Shown in pieces: positions 45,765 through 56,993 of a DNA stretch of 64,000 nt. The notes under the pieces are model-generated. The model made no database searches. It was not told the DNA's origin and saw only the letters and a list, made by a program, of their open reading frames with translations. Origin of the DNA: Seiridium cupressi (Eukaryota; Ascomycota; Sordariomycetes; Amphisphaeriales; Sporocadaceae). A program made the translations under genes and the position numbers. Numbering within the stretch: the stretch's first letter is position 1; each line of letters begins with the position of its first letter. The DNA is taken from contig JARVKI010000030.1 of NCBI GenBank assembly GCA_036674765.1, positions 310,001 to 374,000 on the forward strand. The letters are read 5' to 3'.

Positions 45765-47009
45765 TCAGACACCCGACAAAACGCGACATTTCTCCACGGG
45801 TGGCTGGCCGTACAATAGCTTGCCTCCACGGAAGCTCCGCTCAACGGCCACCTTAGCTGTTATACGCATATTGGCTTCATACTCCTTGATGCTAGCTAGA
45901 GAAATTCCGTTCGGGCCCGTAATGGCTTTGGTCAGCGCAACTGCATCCTTGACGGCGGTGGCAGCGCCAACACCCCCCGCTGGTGACATGACATGGATAG
46001 CGTCACCAACGAGTGTCACAAATTGTGATGATTCCCATTCTGACATAGTGGAATATGAAGATATGATGCGTAGCTTGGTGGCAAAGGACTCGTCCTGAAG
46101 AGTGATAAGGCAGCGGAGCGAGTCGTGCCACTCGCTAGTCAGCATCGTGGCCAGCTGCTTGGGCGTATTAGATTGGAAGGCGTTGGACACCATCTGCTCC
46201 GTGAACCCGAGCAATTTGGAGGGTACCAGCATGGACCAGTACATATAATCATCGGGGAGCTCGGGGTGCTCGGGACCACGCTGTGGGAAGTGCAGGCGCT
46301 CGACGAACATGCTGATGGGCAGCTCCGAGTCAAAGATGATCTGTTGGATGGCCGGTGCTACATCCCGGACAACATTCAAGCCCCGGAGCAGGTCAGGACT
46401 AATCTGCTGCTGTAGTTCGGGGGTCAGATACGTGCGCCCATAGAGACAGATGCCTTCAGCGTCAAAAATCTGGTGATGAGGCACGAGCTGCTTGCGGAGT
46501 CGTGAATGATTGCCATTGGCGCCGACGAGTAGAGTTCCGGAGGCGGAGCTCCCGTCAGTGAAGTGAACGGTGACAGGCGAGGCAGGCTTGGCCTCGTCTA
46601 TCTCATAGCGGACAGCATCTTTGTCCCAGCGAATGCGGTCTTCAAGCCCGCGGAGGAGCACCTTGCGCAGGAACCCTCGATCGACAGTGTATGGCTTGGG
46701 GCCACGAAGGACGCGCCGGGCCGTCGCTTGGCCATTGATGGCATTGATGGCAGTCTCCACCATGACCGTCTCAGCCGAGGTGGCTTCGAACTCGGCAAAG
46801 ACCTCGGGCGGGACGAGATACTGCAGGTCAGGGACCGTATCAGGAAAGACCTTGATTCGATAGCCCTGTGCGCGGGCATCACTATTGTCATCCGCCTCGT
46901 AAACGGTGAAATCGATGCCATGTTTCTTCAAGCCTTGTGCCAGGGCTAGGCCACCCAAGCCGGCCCCGACGATAATGACATGGCCATTTACAACTTGTGT
47001 AGCTGACAT
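45765..47009 (-). CDS. FAD-dependent aromatic monooxygenase
   Basis: A single minus frame gives 414 residues, the usual length of class-A flavin monooxygenases. It starts with the Rossmann motif VIIVGAGLGGLALAQGL and YEAD, followed by TVDRGFLRKVLLRGL, the DG-equivalent TLLVGANGNHSRLRK and the second FAD motif QFVTLVGDAIHVMSPAGGVGAATAVKDA. The enzyme would use NAD(P)H and O2 to hydroxylate an aromatic ring or carry out oxidative dearomatisation. As it is next to the PKS and transcribed in the same direction, the polyketide product is the likely substrate. No transmembrane segment is seen, so it is probably cytosolic. Intact, in contrast to the truncated monooxygenase at 5570-6935. Confidence 0.9.
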   Translation of the reverse strand: MSATQVVNGHVIIVGAGLGGLALAQGLKKHGIDFTVYEADDNSDARAQGYRIKVFPDTVPDLQYLVPPEVFAEFEATSAETVMVETAINAINGQATARRVLRGPKPYTVDRGFLRKVLLRGLEDRIRWDKDAVRYEIDEAKPASPVTVHFTDGSSASGTLLVGANGNHSRLRKQLVPHHQIFDAEGICLYGRTYLTPELQQQISPDLLRGLNVVRDVAPAIQQIIFDSELPISMFVERLHFPQRGPEHPELPDDYMYWSMLVPSKLLGFTEQMVSNAFQSNTPKQLATMLTSEWHDSLRCLITLQDESFATKLRIISSYSTMSEWESSQFVTLVGDAIHVMSPAGGVGAATAVKDAVALTKAITGPNGISLASIKEYEANMRITAKVAVERSFRGGKLLYGQPPVEKCRVLSGV

Positions 47010-47862
47010 GGTATTTGGCTTGGCTGTGTGAACAATAAATCAGAACCGCGAATGTTTCTCCGAAGCTCAGACAAGCTGCCGCCGAGAGAATTGCGCTCAC
47101 AGGGAGATTCTTGTAAAAAAGCCGAGTTGGTTGCCCGCATAACAAGCCAGGATCATGTTTGCTTACCTCGCTTACAACCTATCTAGCCTTATGCCTACGG
47201 ATCATCGGGTATTTCATTGGGTGGGCACTTACATGGATACTCAGGTTGCTCCCTCACCGAGATGTCTTATCGAACACCAATTGCGTTCATCAGAGTACAT
47301 GCGACGCCATCTCTGCTAAGACGTTGGTGTAGATCTGCCTCTTCTTTGGGACACTTTTTTCGAATGTCAGGAATCCTCCGCATACGCAGGTTCAAGGTAA
47401 GGGAGGCATAAACAAGTTTAATGGAAAGCAGAAGGATTTGTTGCAACACACCAGCTTCAATTCGATGCGACATAGAACTACATATTGCGTGCGGAGAGGC
47501 TGCAATCAACCCAACGCCCAGCCCCCGGGCGCGCGCCTTGCATGCATGCATGTATGTACCTCAGGTTGGGATTCCTGTGTGCAAGTAACCCATGCAGTCC
47601 CGCAATTGGGCGCGACATGCAACGAGGCTATACTGTAGCTGTGTTTACAGTGGGTCGTTACAGGCTCATATGTATGCCAGCCGCTTCATGGGAATGTATT
47701 GGCGCGCAGACTTGAATTTTGCCACATGGTTAACGCCGGTTCTCTCTTGAAGTGCATGCAAAATTAGATGTGAGCATTGAATAATGGAGAAGGAATAAGC
47801 GCTTGAAAATTACAACATTGAGGCATTCCTAGCATACTATCATACAAGTCCACGAGATCCTA
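47010..47862. other. Intergenic in the polyketide cluster
   Basis: About 850 bases upstream of the monooxygenase. Frames on both strands are short and unremarkable; a repeated GCATGCATGCATGTATGTA string lies near 47540. No gene is supported. Confidence 0.45.
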
Positions 47863-48470
47863 TCAATAGAAGACGGCCTCTGCCTCGTTCATCTTATCTT
47901 CGCGTTCAAGTTGCGGGATGAGTTCCTTGATGCGCCGAACCAAAGCCTTCCCATACTCAGGACCCAACGGGGGAGCAGGCTTGCTCAGATCTGGCCTAAG
48001 CCAGGGCACAGATCTAGCCCCTTGGTCCTTGGCGGCCGCCATCATAAGCTCGATGCTAGCATCGTCGTAGCCACCGCCCAAGATAACACAGATAGGTGAT
48101 CGCGAATAGTCTTTGCTACCCAGCTCTGAATCGGTTGGGACCGACTGCTCTCCTTTGAGAATTGCTGGTATCTGGGCTGCACCGCCGGCGGGTGTCAAGA
48201 TGAAGTGAATGACTGTACCGCACGAATTAGTCCGCGTTCTATGGTCGTGTTCTGCGTACAGAGTCATTCCGGGTTAGGTTACCACCAACCTTCGTACTCA
48301 GGTTTGAGGTCTGCGATCACACTAGTGCCGATAGCCTCAGTCTTACCGCACAGGATGACGGGGGCTCCCATTTTGACGCTGGAGAATAGTCGAGAAGACG
48401 ACGCGGAATAAGAGATGGGTTTTGCGATACTCCGCACGAAGCGCAGTGGAGCAGGACGGAAAGCAAACAT
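47863..48470 (-). CDS. Small conserved protein of unknown function in the cluster
   Basis: Two minus-strand exons, 48470-48290 and 48212-47863 (a 77-base intron, phase 1), give 176 residues. The first 33 residues are rich in Arg, Ser, Ala and Phe with no acids (RPAPLRFVRSIAKPISYSAS), as expected of a mitochondrial presequence. A second ATG (MGAPVILCGKTEAIGTSVIA) would give a cytosolic form. The body reads VIHFILTPAGGAAQIPAIL, SPICVILGGGYDDASIELMM and RSVPWLRPDLSKPAPPLGPE, and ends in a charged helix. Gly-rich turns after beta strands suggest a Rossmann-like alpha/beta fold, but I know no assigned function. Orientation matches the monooxygenase and PKS. Either a pathway accessory protein or a bystander. 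Confidence 0.75.
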
Positions 48471-49443
48471 GATCTGTTTGGGAGATTACTGGCGGCGGTG
48501 CCCGAGAAATGGCCTGGACAAGACATTTATTGTCATTCAATCATGGCGCTGCTCTAGCAAACCCACTATCAGTTAGGCCGAATCTGTTACGTTCCTTTAT
48601 TTGCCATGTGTACGACCAGTTTCGACTAGTCTAGTCAAATTGATCAGGTTATTTTAAGCACTTGTCGACCACTACGATGTGACGTTTGGGGCATGTTGGG
48701 AGCTGGAACCGTTAGCCGGTGGCGCCACACGTAATTAGGTGTACATCGCATCCTTTCTTGGTCGCGCATTGCATGCAAGGTCCCGACTCACAATTTCAAC
48801 GTTGCGAAAGTTATTCCCATATTCCGCGGCATAGTAGGCATGGAGATGGATATCAGAGGGACATATTCCGAACCCTGACCTTCTGCTATATTGACACCCG
48901 TATCTCTTGTTACGTCTTGCCCCAGGCCTGTCTGATGCTTGGCGGCAGACAGCTGACCTAGCTCCTGGGGGCCAAGCAAGGATTACAGTGGAGAATCACT
49001 GCAGCCGGGCGCTAGGCGAGCGAACCCCCCAGCCGTCAGTGGTCGTCAAGGTACGATGTAACCCAATGTATCGCGTGGTTGTATTGCATGGTTCATACAT
49101 GAGGGCCACGACACTGTATGCTCTATGTGCGGCTTGGTCATATGCCCACGGCGAGTTCATAGAGAACGAAGAATCAAAAAGAGGGAAGATTCGAACGGCG
49201 TCTGGACTCAACTTGTTAAAATGAGCGCATTAATTCAGCGAGACTTTGTCTAGGAAGATTCAGGATGGGAAAGGGGATCAAATTCATAGTTTAGTTTGAC
49301 TTCCACAAGGATTAAGATATACCAGTTTGAGCCTTCTAGCAACGTCAGTTGACATTCGCTGTATGTAGTTAAATAGCCGCCATTGCATGTTCTTCCTAGT
49401 CGACTGATAACCACGGCTTTACCAAAAGTGTAACTCGCATACA
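48471..49443. other. Divergent intergenic region in the cluster
   Basis: This region separates the minus-strand half of the cluster (PKS, monooxygenase, small protein) from the plus-strand half (SDR, P450, methyltransferase). It probably holds two promoters. No gene is supported; frames such as 48907-49224 lack motifs. Confidence 0.45.
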
Positions 49444-50587
49444 ATGTCTGTGTCCCTCCGAAACGACAAGCTATTTTCTGTGGATGGCTTAGTTGCCGTC
49501 GTTACCGGTGGCGGGTCAGGTTGGTCGTATCCTCTCTACACAGTCAGTTCCATACGATTGCAGTACACTAACATCATCTCTCACTTGGTCAAAGGCTTGG
49601 GCTTGATGATGGCCATTGCCCTAGCAGAAAATGGCGCGTCCAAAGTTTACATTGTGGGACGCCGCGAATACAAGTTGCAAGAGGCGGCTGCGTCGTTTCC
49701 GCAGTATGTGAGAGCTGGACTTACTCATTTGTGATGCCTTGCTACCCACCCTTCGACTGTATCCCATCTCACATGGTTCAACGTCACAGTGTCTGATCGT
49801 GAGCAGAATTCTTGTGCCCCTTGCAGGCGATGTTACATCGAAAGACAGTCTAGTAGCCATCGCAGAGCGGGTCAGTCAGGACACCGGCCATGTAGACTTG
49901 TTGATAGCCAACGCGGGAATGGCAGGACCCGGCTTGAAGGGACTAGGTCCTCGCACGAGTGCAACTGACTTTGCTCGAACGGCGTGGTCGACCGACTCGT
50001 CCGAGTTTGACAAGGTCTACACCCTCAATTGCACGGCGACCTACTACACCATTGTCGCTTTCCTCGAACTCCTCGACAAGGGAAACAAGCGGCGCCAGCC
50101 CGGAATCCCACGTAGCCAAGTCTTAGTTACGTCCAGTATGGTTGCCTTCCAGCGCGATCCAAGGTACGGCTTTGCCTATCTGAGCAGCAAGGCAGCCCTG
50201 GTCAGCATGATGAAGAGCTTTGCCACGCAGGGGGTGGGATGGGGGATCCGATTCAACAGCATCGCTCCTGGTCGTAAGTTGCGAGGCATTTCGTTATGTC
50301 CCTGGCCGGGACGTGATGGAAAACAAGTTGTGCTGATATGAAACCCTGCAGTATTTCCGTCAGATATGTCGAGCTCCGCTCTGATTCCGTTCAAGATCTC
50401 CAAAGATAAGGATCTTAGCGAGGAAGGAGCGTTCGCCTCCTCCTTTCTGCCCGCCGAGCGAGCAGGGTCATCGCAGGATATTGCCGGTGCTTTACTTTAT
50501 CTAGCAAGCAGGGCCGGGGCCTATGTGAACGGCAGTATTCTCCTCGTGGATGGCGGTAGGCTTGCGATGGTGCCAGCAACTTACTAG
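49444..50587 (+). CDS. Short-chain dehydrogenase/reductase
   Basis: Four exons, 49444-49519, 49595-49703, 49807-50273 and 50352-50587 (introns of 75, 103 and 78 bases), give 295 residues. Classical SDR motifs: the cofactor site TGGGSGLG formed across the first splice join, GDVTSKDSL, LIANAGMAG (NAG), and the catalytic SSMVAF..YLSSK with Tyr and Lys. SIAPGLFPSDMSS crosses the third intron and the end is NGSILLVDGG. It would reduce a ketone or oxidise an alcohol with NAD(P)H. It is the first gene of the plus-strand half of the cluster, about 970 bases from the divergent small protein. Intact. Confidence 0.9.
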
Positions 50588-51193
50588 ATAGTCCAGAAAA
50601 GGATGCCGATCCGTGGATTGCGGCTCGCTTATGCATGGCAGTTCATCGCTGGTAGAAGGAGCCGGCAGCTGGGATACATCTTTGTTATATCTGATTGGTG
50701 GGCTCGATAAGCTAGCAATCCCCCTTGTATTCCTTCTGCACTCCTTCTACTACCCTTATATACCTCACAATTTCGACCCCAAGCAGGGCGCGTAGGACTC
50801 GCATACGAAATCACCGTTGCATTATGAAACGGACCGTGCAGAACTACTGCACGGTAACGTTCAGGTGCATGATTGGTAATCGAATCGGCATACCCTGTTT
50901 CCTTCATCCTTGGTCGCATGGCATCTTTGGGGCAACTTGCGTAATCTGACTTGGGGTTGCAACGAGTTCTACACGCTTGGTGGTGAAATGATCGTTGATG
51001 CATAGAGGTAGACGATGGACCAAGATGCAGCGGTGCTAGCAGCTGGATAGTCGCCATGTCCATCAGAAACGTCTCATCATGTCTGTCCATGTCGGCGGGG
51101 ACAAAGACACCACGTCGTGCGTTCTTGCTACCTTGCTCTTCTCACTCAGTGCGCTACTCAACACACTGCCTAGTCTACAGCGGAAACTTCATC
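50588..51193. other. Intergenic, P450 promoter
   Basis: About 600 bases between the SDR stop and the P450 ATG. There is nothing beyond short frames. GTGCAGAACTACTGCAC at about 50836-50852 is an imperfect inverted repeat. Confidence 0.4.
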
Positions 51194-52911
51194 ATGATCC
51201 TCGATGAGTCGGTGCTATTTGGTACGGGCCTAGCTCTTGCTGTCACCGGTCTTCTCGCAGCATACTTGCTTGTAGGCAGATGGCTGCAAAGTTGGAAGCT
51301 TTCAACAATCCCAAGTCCCGATGGCAACGTGCTGCTCTGGGGACGACTGGCGTTACCGCCAAATGCACCCGATGTCATGCGAGGGTGGGCTGGTCAATAC
51401 GGTGAACTGTTCAGACTCCGGATTGGGTGGTACGACTGGGTCGTCATCAACAGCCCCGAGGCGTTCAAGGAGATCATGGACAAGCAGGTAAGATGGTTGA
51501 GGACAATCCATTACTCGAATTCAAGTACTCATCTGAGGCTAACGCTGGGCAGTCTGTATCGACCTCGTCCAAGATTCCCGCGCCTATCGGCCACGACATA
51601 GTCACAAAGGGCCTGCGCATCTTCACTATGAAATACGGGCCACAATGGCGGTCACAGCGGAGCATTATGCACCGGCTTTTGGCGCCAAAGCCCACGCTCG
51701 AGTTTGTGCCCAGCCAGGAGTTCGAGGTTAAGCATCTGCTCCACCAGCTCGCCTTCGACAATGGAGACCAAAAGAGCTTCTTCGACCACGTTCGCCGCAT
51801 GTCGCTCTCTATCGTGGCTGCTACTACCTACGGGCGGCGCATCGAGTCTCAGGATGATCCTGACATGCGCAGCGCGGGCGAAACGGCAGCGTTGCTTGGG
51901 AGTATCACACGTCCGGGGGTATTCATTGAAGATGATGTCCCACTTTTGGGCAAGCTGCCCAACTTCCTCCATCCGTCGCGTGCAAAAGCTCAGAAGTATG
52001 CCGACATCATTCTACGCGGAAAGATGAGTGCCTGGAATCGGCTGAAGGCTGAAGTCGAGACTGGCGTTGCTGCGCCCAGCTTTGGGCGTGATCTGGTTGA
52101 GGGCGAACTGAAAGACAAGAAACTAACAGACGAAGATGCTGCCTGGCTCACAGGGGGCCTGGTTGATGCTGGTGCCGAGATTACGGCGGTCGTGATCCAT
52201 AATTTGATCCTGTATCTTGCGGCAACGCCCACAGCCCAGGCCAAGGCCCACGAGGAGCTGGATAGGGTTGTCGGCAGATCTCGTGCGCCCCGGTTCATAG
52301 ACCTGCAGAATCTCCCGTACGTGCGGGCCTGTGTAAAAGAGATCTTACGACTCTGTCCAGTGCCGCCATGGGCAATCAAGCACTTCACTGACGCCGAAGT
52401 AACTTACAAACACCATCGGATACCCAAGGGTACGGTATTGCTTGCCAACACATCGTTCATACACTGGGATCCGGATCGCTACCCTGAGCCATGGGCGTTC
52501 CGCCCCGAGCGCTTCCTCCACCATCCCAAGTCTTCAGTCGCGTACTCTGTGACCCCCAATCCCCGGCAGCGTGACAATTTCACCTTTGGCGGTGGCCGGC
52601 GCATATGCCCGGCAACTCGCTTAGCGGAGAATACTTTAGACATCACAGCAGCAAATATGCTGTGGGCTTTTGAGATACAACCACCTACGGCCAAGAACGA
52701 AGATGGACAAAACATGGTAGGCACAATGGACACTTCTACCGATGCTTTTCAAAAGTCGAGCTTCAATGGACCCAAGCCGTTCCGCGTCCGATTTGTGCCC
52801 CGTAGCAAGGCCCATCTGGATCTCGTTCAGGCTGAATGGGAGACGGCGCGCCAGACTGGCTATGAGCTGCGCGGTCAGAGAGTTCAGGTAGCAGGTGGAA
52901 GCAAGAAATAG
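51194..52911 (+). CDS. Cytochrome P450 monooxygenase
   Basis: Two exons, 51194-51487 and 51553-52911, with a 65-base intron, give 550 residues. The N-terminus is a membrane anchor (LFGTGLALAVTGLLAAYLLV) followed by the Pro-containing hinge (KLSTIPSPDG). The I-helix oxygen-activation site is GGLVDAGAEITAVV. The K-helix ExxR is VKEILRLCPVPPWA, the PERF motif is FRPERFL, and the haem loop is FTFGGGRRICPATRLAE, with the axial Cys in CPA instead of the more common CPG. The enzyme would sit on the endoplasmic reticulum and hydroxylate or oxidatively rearrange the polyketide. It lies about 600 bases after the SDR and on the same strand, facing the methyltransferase. Intact, unlike the three P450 remnants at 10-13 kb. 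Confidence 0.92.
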
Positions 52912-53402
52912 GAGGAAAATAGCCTCAACGATTGAGACAACAGTAGAGACCTACCATTCATCCACCAAGCCGCACATCCATGTCGTTCATGTGTCAAGCA
53001 TTCTTAATGTTTCAGTTGTTTCTAAGCTGCCATGAAAATAATAATCCCAACCATGTTCAAAAATAATGCGATGGCATTCATAGCATGATAGACCAGATGG
53101 AATGTATTTCCATATCGGGATGAAACTGTGTGCTGAGTTTCAGGGGACGACCAAACCCCCCCAAACTTGGGCAGTCACTCTATACTCTATGCACATTAGC
53201 ACAATCCCATTTCGATATCCAAAATAATGACACGACCGACGTTGTAGCTAGACCGCAAAATAAGTCAGCGAAGCAAACGAGAACCGTGACTGGGCAGCTT
53301 GTAAGGCGGTATGAATCCTTGCCTCCTGATGTGAAGTACATATATTGCAGCAATGTCACCTTTGTCCGAGGCCAAATCGCTGCCCAGGTGCTCAAGAAAA
53401 GC
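52912..53402. other. Intergenic upstream of the methyltransferase
   Basis: About 490 bases. The methyltransferase frame is open without an ATG from 53130 to 53402, so part of this may be an unrecognised 5' exon. Nothing else is supported. Confidence 0.4.
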
Positions 53403-54953
53403 ATGGCTACTCGATTCATCTGGAGCCCAGCCCGGGTCCACACTCGAGCTCATCTTCCCAGGCACTGCCTAAAATTAGTATTCTATACCACAAAAAGTGG
53501 ACCTCATGCGGCAGATAAACCAACTCTATCATCTGGGCCCAAGCCGGCACCCACGCCACTACAAGCCCTAGCAGCACGCATCACGTTGCATGCAGACGCG
53601 CTCGCCACAACAACCCACGAGCTATCGCATCCGCCACGCAGCCTGGGCCCGACCCCTGAGAATCCTTCCAGCCTACTGCCGGCCGGAGCACCCACATGGG
53701 CACGGGCGGAGCAAGTCGCCCTACGAGACGCCCTTGCAGAAGCGCAGATTCTTGCCACTGATGCTAGCGAGTTTGTGCATGAGCTCGCTGTCGGTAATAA
53801 CCAATTCGCATGCGTGCGTTGGCTATGCCACTTCAACATCCCTCTAATCCTACCCCTCTCCCCTGGCCAAGTTGAGGCTGCAGGGGTGCCCGTTGACAGA
53901 ACGGGCTCAGATGCAAGCCGGCACACCTTTCCTACCAAAACTTATGCCGCTATTGCCGAAGCAGCAGGAGTTCCCGAGCACCAGCTACGCAGCATCGCTC
54001 GCATGGCCATGCTCGCAGGGTTTCTAGCAGAGCCAGAGCCAGGCCATGTCTGCCACTCGTCGCTGTCTGCTACCATGGCGGCACAGCCTCAGCTGTTCGA
54101 GTGGGCGCGGTTCGTGACGAGCTCGAGCTCCCCCATGGTGTCAGCCATGGTCGAGGCTACGGAGCGATGGGGAGAAGACCGTGCTGCCAATCACACTGCA
54201 TATGCCATCGCCTGGGACACGGATTTGACCGTATTTGGCCATGTGGCCGCCGATCTCGAACTCCAAGGTCGCTGGGCCTCATACATGCGAGCGCTCACGC
54301 AGAGCGAGGGCATGACCGTCAAGCATCTCGTTGAAGGTTGGAGATGCGGCTGGGGTGCGCTCGTAGCCAGGGGCGCGGTCCTGGTTGACGTCGGAGGAAG
54401 CGCTGGTCACGTCAGCGTTGCATTGGCCAGAGCCTTCCCTGGGCTCAGGGCCATTGTCCAGGACCGTACTGAGGTAGTGCAGCGCGCCAGGGCAGAGAAT
54501 GCACCTGGCTTGATTGAGGAAGGCTTGGGAGTGACGTTCGAGATTCACGATTTCTTTACCCCGCAGCCAGTTCGTCCGCAGGGTTGGGAGGACCAGGGCA
54601 GAGGGGACGTTTATCTTCTTCGTCAAATCCTACACGACTGGGGGGACGAGGAGGCTATCAAGATCCTGCGCCACCTGGCCTCGGCATTGGAGAGATCAGG
54701 GCCCAATGCCCGCTTGATCGTGATGGATACCGTGTTGCCTCTCCCGGGACAGGGAACGTCCCGTACCGAGGAGGCAAGGTTGCGTGTGCGCGACCTGACC
54801 ATGTTGCAGGCCCATAATGCCCACGAGAGGTCCAAGACGCAGTGGCATGATCTGCTCGAGGAAGCGCATCCTGCGTTGAAGATAAAACGCATTGTGCAGC
54901 CGTTCAAGAGTCTCATGGCTATACTTGAGGTTGCATTTGAGGCAGAGGAGTGA
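53403..54953 (+). CDS. SAM-dependent O-methyltransferase (family 2)
   Basis: One exon gives 516 residues from the first in-frame ATG. The C-terminal two thirds is a plant-COMT-like fungal O-methyltransferase. After a dimerisation/winged-helix region (TYAAIAEAAGVPEHQLRSIA) come the SAM-binding motif VLVDVGGSAGHVSVALARAF, IVQDRTEVV, the catalytic-base region LLRQILHDWGDEEAIKIL with the active His, and RLIVMDTVLP. The N-terminus is longer than the usual 390-430 residues by about 90. The first 50 residues are basic and may not be translated, so the true start is uncertain. It would methylate a phenolic hydroxyl of the polyketide. It is the last clear gene of the cluster, about 490 bases after the P450 on the same strand. 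Confidence 0.9.
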   Translation: MATRFIWSPARVHTRAHLPRHCLKLVFYTTKSGPHAADKPTLSSGPKPAPTPLQALAARITLHADALATTTHELSHPPRSLGPTPENPSSLLPAGAPTWARAEQVALRDALAEAQILATDASEFVHELAVGNNQFACVRWLCHFNIPLILPLSPGQVEAAGVPVDRTGSDASRHTFPTKTYAAIAEAAGVPEHQLRSIARMAMLAGFLAEPEPGHVCHSSLSATMAAQPQLFEWARFVTSSSSPMVSAMVEATERWGEDRAANHTAYAIAWDTDLTVFGHVAADLELQGRWASYMRALTQSEGMTVKHLVEGWRCGWGALVARGAVLVDVGGSAGHVSVALARAFPGLRAIVQDRTEVVQRARAENAPGLIEEGLGVTFEIHDFFTPQPVRPQGWEDQGRGDVYLLRQILHDWGDEEAIKILRHLASALERSGPNARLIVMDTVLPLPGQGTSRTEEARLRVRDLTMLQAHNAHERSKTQWHDLLEEAHPALKIKRIVQPFKSLMAILEVAFEAEE

Positions 54954-55920
54954 TTGCATGCAGAAGGATCCGATCCTACGCTCGCTGTACATATCCGTTA
55001 GACCCGCCTGTCAATACTTGGTGTCGTCTAGGTTGCCAATGCCGAACCTTGTTAAGGACCAAACTCCTATATTACCTGTAGAATGCGCGTTCCATTCCCT
55101 TGGCGTTCGTGCCCACCCCATCTTTATTTCAATACATCGGCTGTATCCATCTTGATGCAGAGCAAATGGCTAAAACGAAACCGCTTGGCAACCCCTTACA
55201 ATACATTGATATTCCCGAAATCCTCCAAGGTTGAAGCAAGGATTTGTTCTGATTAGTAAGTCGAGTCGCACTGCATGTTATACCGTGCAGCTGCCTCGGC
55301 TACCCAGGGAATAAGGGCAAAGGACGAGCAAGCGAATCAAGATCGTTCAATCAGCCAGGGGGGTATGTCTAATATGATGTGAAATACGAGCCGCACAGCT
55401 CCATCTCGTGCACCTGTTGGGTCTAATTTGAGCACATGCTGTGAGCTTACTATGTAAGCGTTCATGTATTGGCTGCGTATCGACATTGAGTCTAGCCTTA
55501 GATAGAGTGAATGTATGATATTCTTATCTGTGTGTGGCAGCCAAATCCTTCAGCTCACTAGATGTTCAGGAATTCCCGGTCGATGAGCAAATACCATGAT
55601 CCTTCGGTGCAACACTGGCTAATCTTATCCATGCCTACGGATTTTGAAGTCTTTGAAACACTAGTAATGGGAATGAGTTGGAGCATCCCCCTTGACCAGG
55701 ATAGAAAGACAATTCTGTTCATGAGACCATTTGCCTTGCTCAAAGAGTAAGATAGGTAGAAATTATGTTTATACGGTTGGTTATGAGTGACATAAGTCCA
55801 AGCCTCGTCTGTTTCTCTTGACTCAGCTGTACACTCATTTGATCTTACATCTACCACGGCAACGGTACCCATACTAGTCCAGTGGAATAAGGGCACATTT
55901 TGGTGCTTCCACAGCTTGTG
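54954..55920. other. Intergenic, right edge of the polyketide cluster
   Basis: About 970 bases with only short frames. This is a plausible cluster boundary, because the next gene is a membrane protein not typical of biosynthesis. Confidence 0.45.
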
Positions 55921-56993
55921 ATGTCTGTCTCCCAGCCCTCGCCTGAGTTTCTTGCCGAGGATGTACGAAGCAACACCATCATCGTATGTTGCGTCTGCAT
56001 GGGGCTTGCACTGGCATCTTTTGTGATGCGCGTTGCTGCCCGTGGACTGCAACGCGACCGTCTCCTAATCTCTGATCACCTCGCGCTTGCGGGTTTGCTG
56101 TGTGCTTTGGCTGTATCCATCATCGTTCTCAATAGTGAGTCTTTGCCTTTTGTTCTGACCGTCTTGAGTTGTACTCATATTGCTCCAGATGCCCGGCTCG
56201 GTGTCGGACTACACATTCAGCGTGTCCCGTACTCTAATATACGTACCATTCTGTTGACTTCTTTCATGGGAGAATTTTTCTACGGCGTTGGGTTCACGCT
56301 TATCAAGCTCTCGATATTGCTTCTCTACAGGCGCATTTTCGTCACGCGTCTCGTCAAGGTTGGCTCGATTTTCCTGGCTGTCTTTGTCATTCTCTGGGGA
56401 ATAGCATTCGTCATCGTGTGCATCTTCGACTGCAATCCAATCAACGGATACTGGGATCTGAACGTACCGTCCAAATGTCTTAGTCAAAGCGATTTCTATA
56501 TCGGCTTTGCTGTTCCCAACATGGTTGCCGACGTCCTTATGATGACCCTTCCTCTGCGAGATATCTGGGCTCTTCAACTCAACCTGCGCATCAAGGCTGG
56601 CCTGTTCGCAGTCTTTGTGCTTGCGGGACTTGTCGTGATTGCGAGTGGTTTGCGCATTCATTTCATGCTCACTATGGACCCTATGGACGTGACTTGTAAG
56701 TCAATTATCTCAGCACCATTTGAATCGACAACCAGCTGACCACTCCTCTCAAAATAGTCACATATGTCGGTGTAGCTGTTTGGACGGCTGTAGAGATAGA
56801 CATCGCCGTCATGTGTGCCTGCCTCCCGACCGTCCGGCCTGTAGTTGTCTGGTTTATTGGTACTGCACGCACATGGACCCAAAAGAGCAAATGGTCAGAA
56901 AACTCTGTCACAGAGCTCAAATCGTCGCGTGGTGGCAGTCGCCCTACAAGACTTGCCTCGCAAGATAACGAAAGTCAGCGTCACATGGTTTGA
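55921..56993 (+). CDS. SAT4/rhodopsin-like integral membrane protein
   Basis: Three exons, 55921-56134, 56189-56695 and 56758-56993 (introns of 54 and 62 bases), give 318 residues with about seven hydrophobic helices. Motifs match the fungal rhodopsin-domain (SAT4, PTH11-related) family: SDHLALAGLLCALAVSIIV, LGVGLH, EFFYGVGFTLIKLSILLLYRRIF, FDCNPINGYWD, FYIGFAVPNMVADVLMMTLPLRDIW, YVGVAVWTAVEIDIAVMCACLPTVRP. The C-terminus is polar and cytosolic. Such proteins sit in the plasma membrane and some act in surface sensing, but most are unassigned. It lies about 970 bases beyond the methyltransferase on the same strand, so a link to the cluster (sensing or transport) is possible but unproven. The start was taken at the first ATG in frame. 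Confidence 0.87.
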
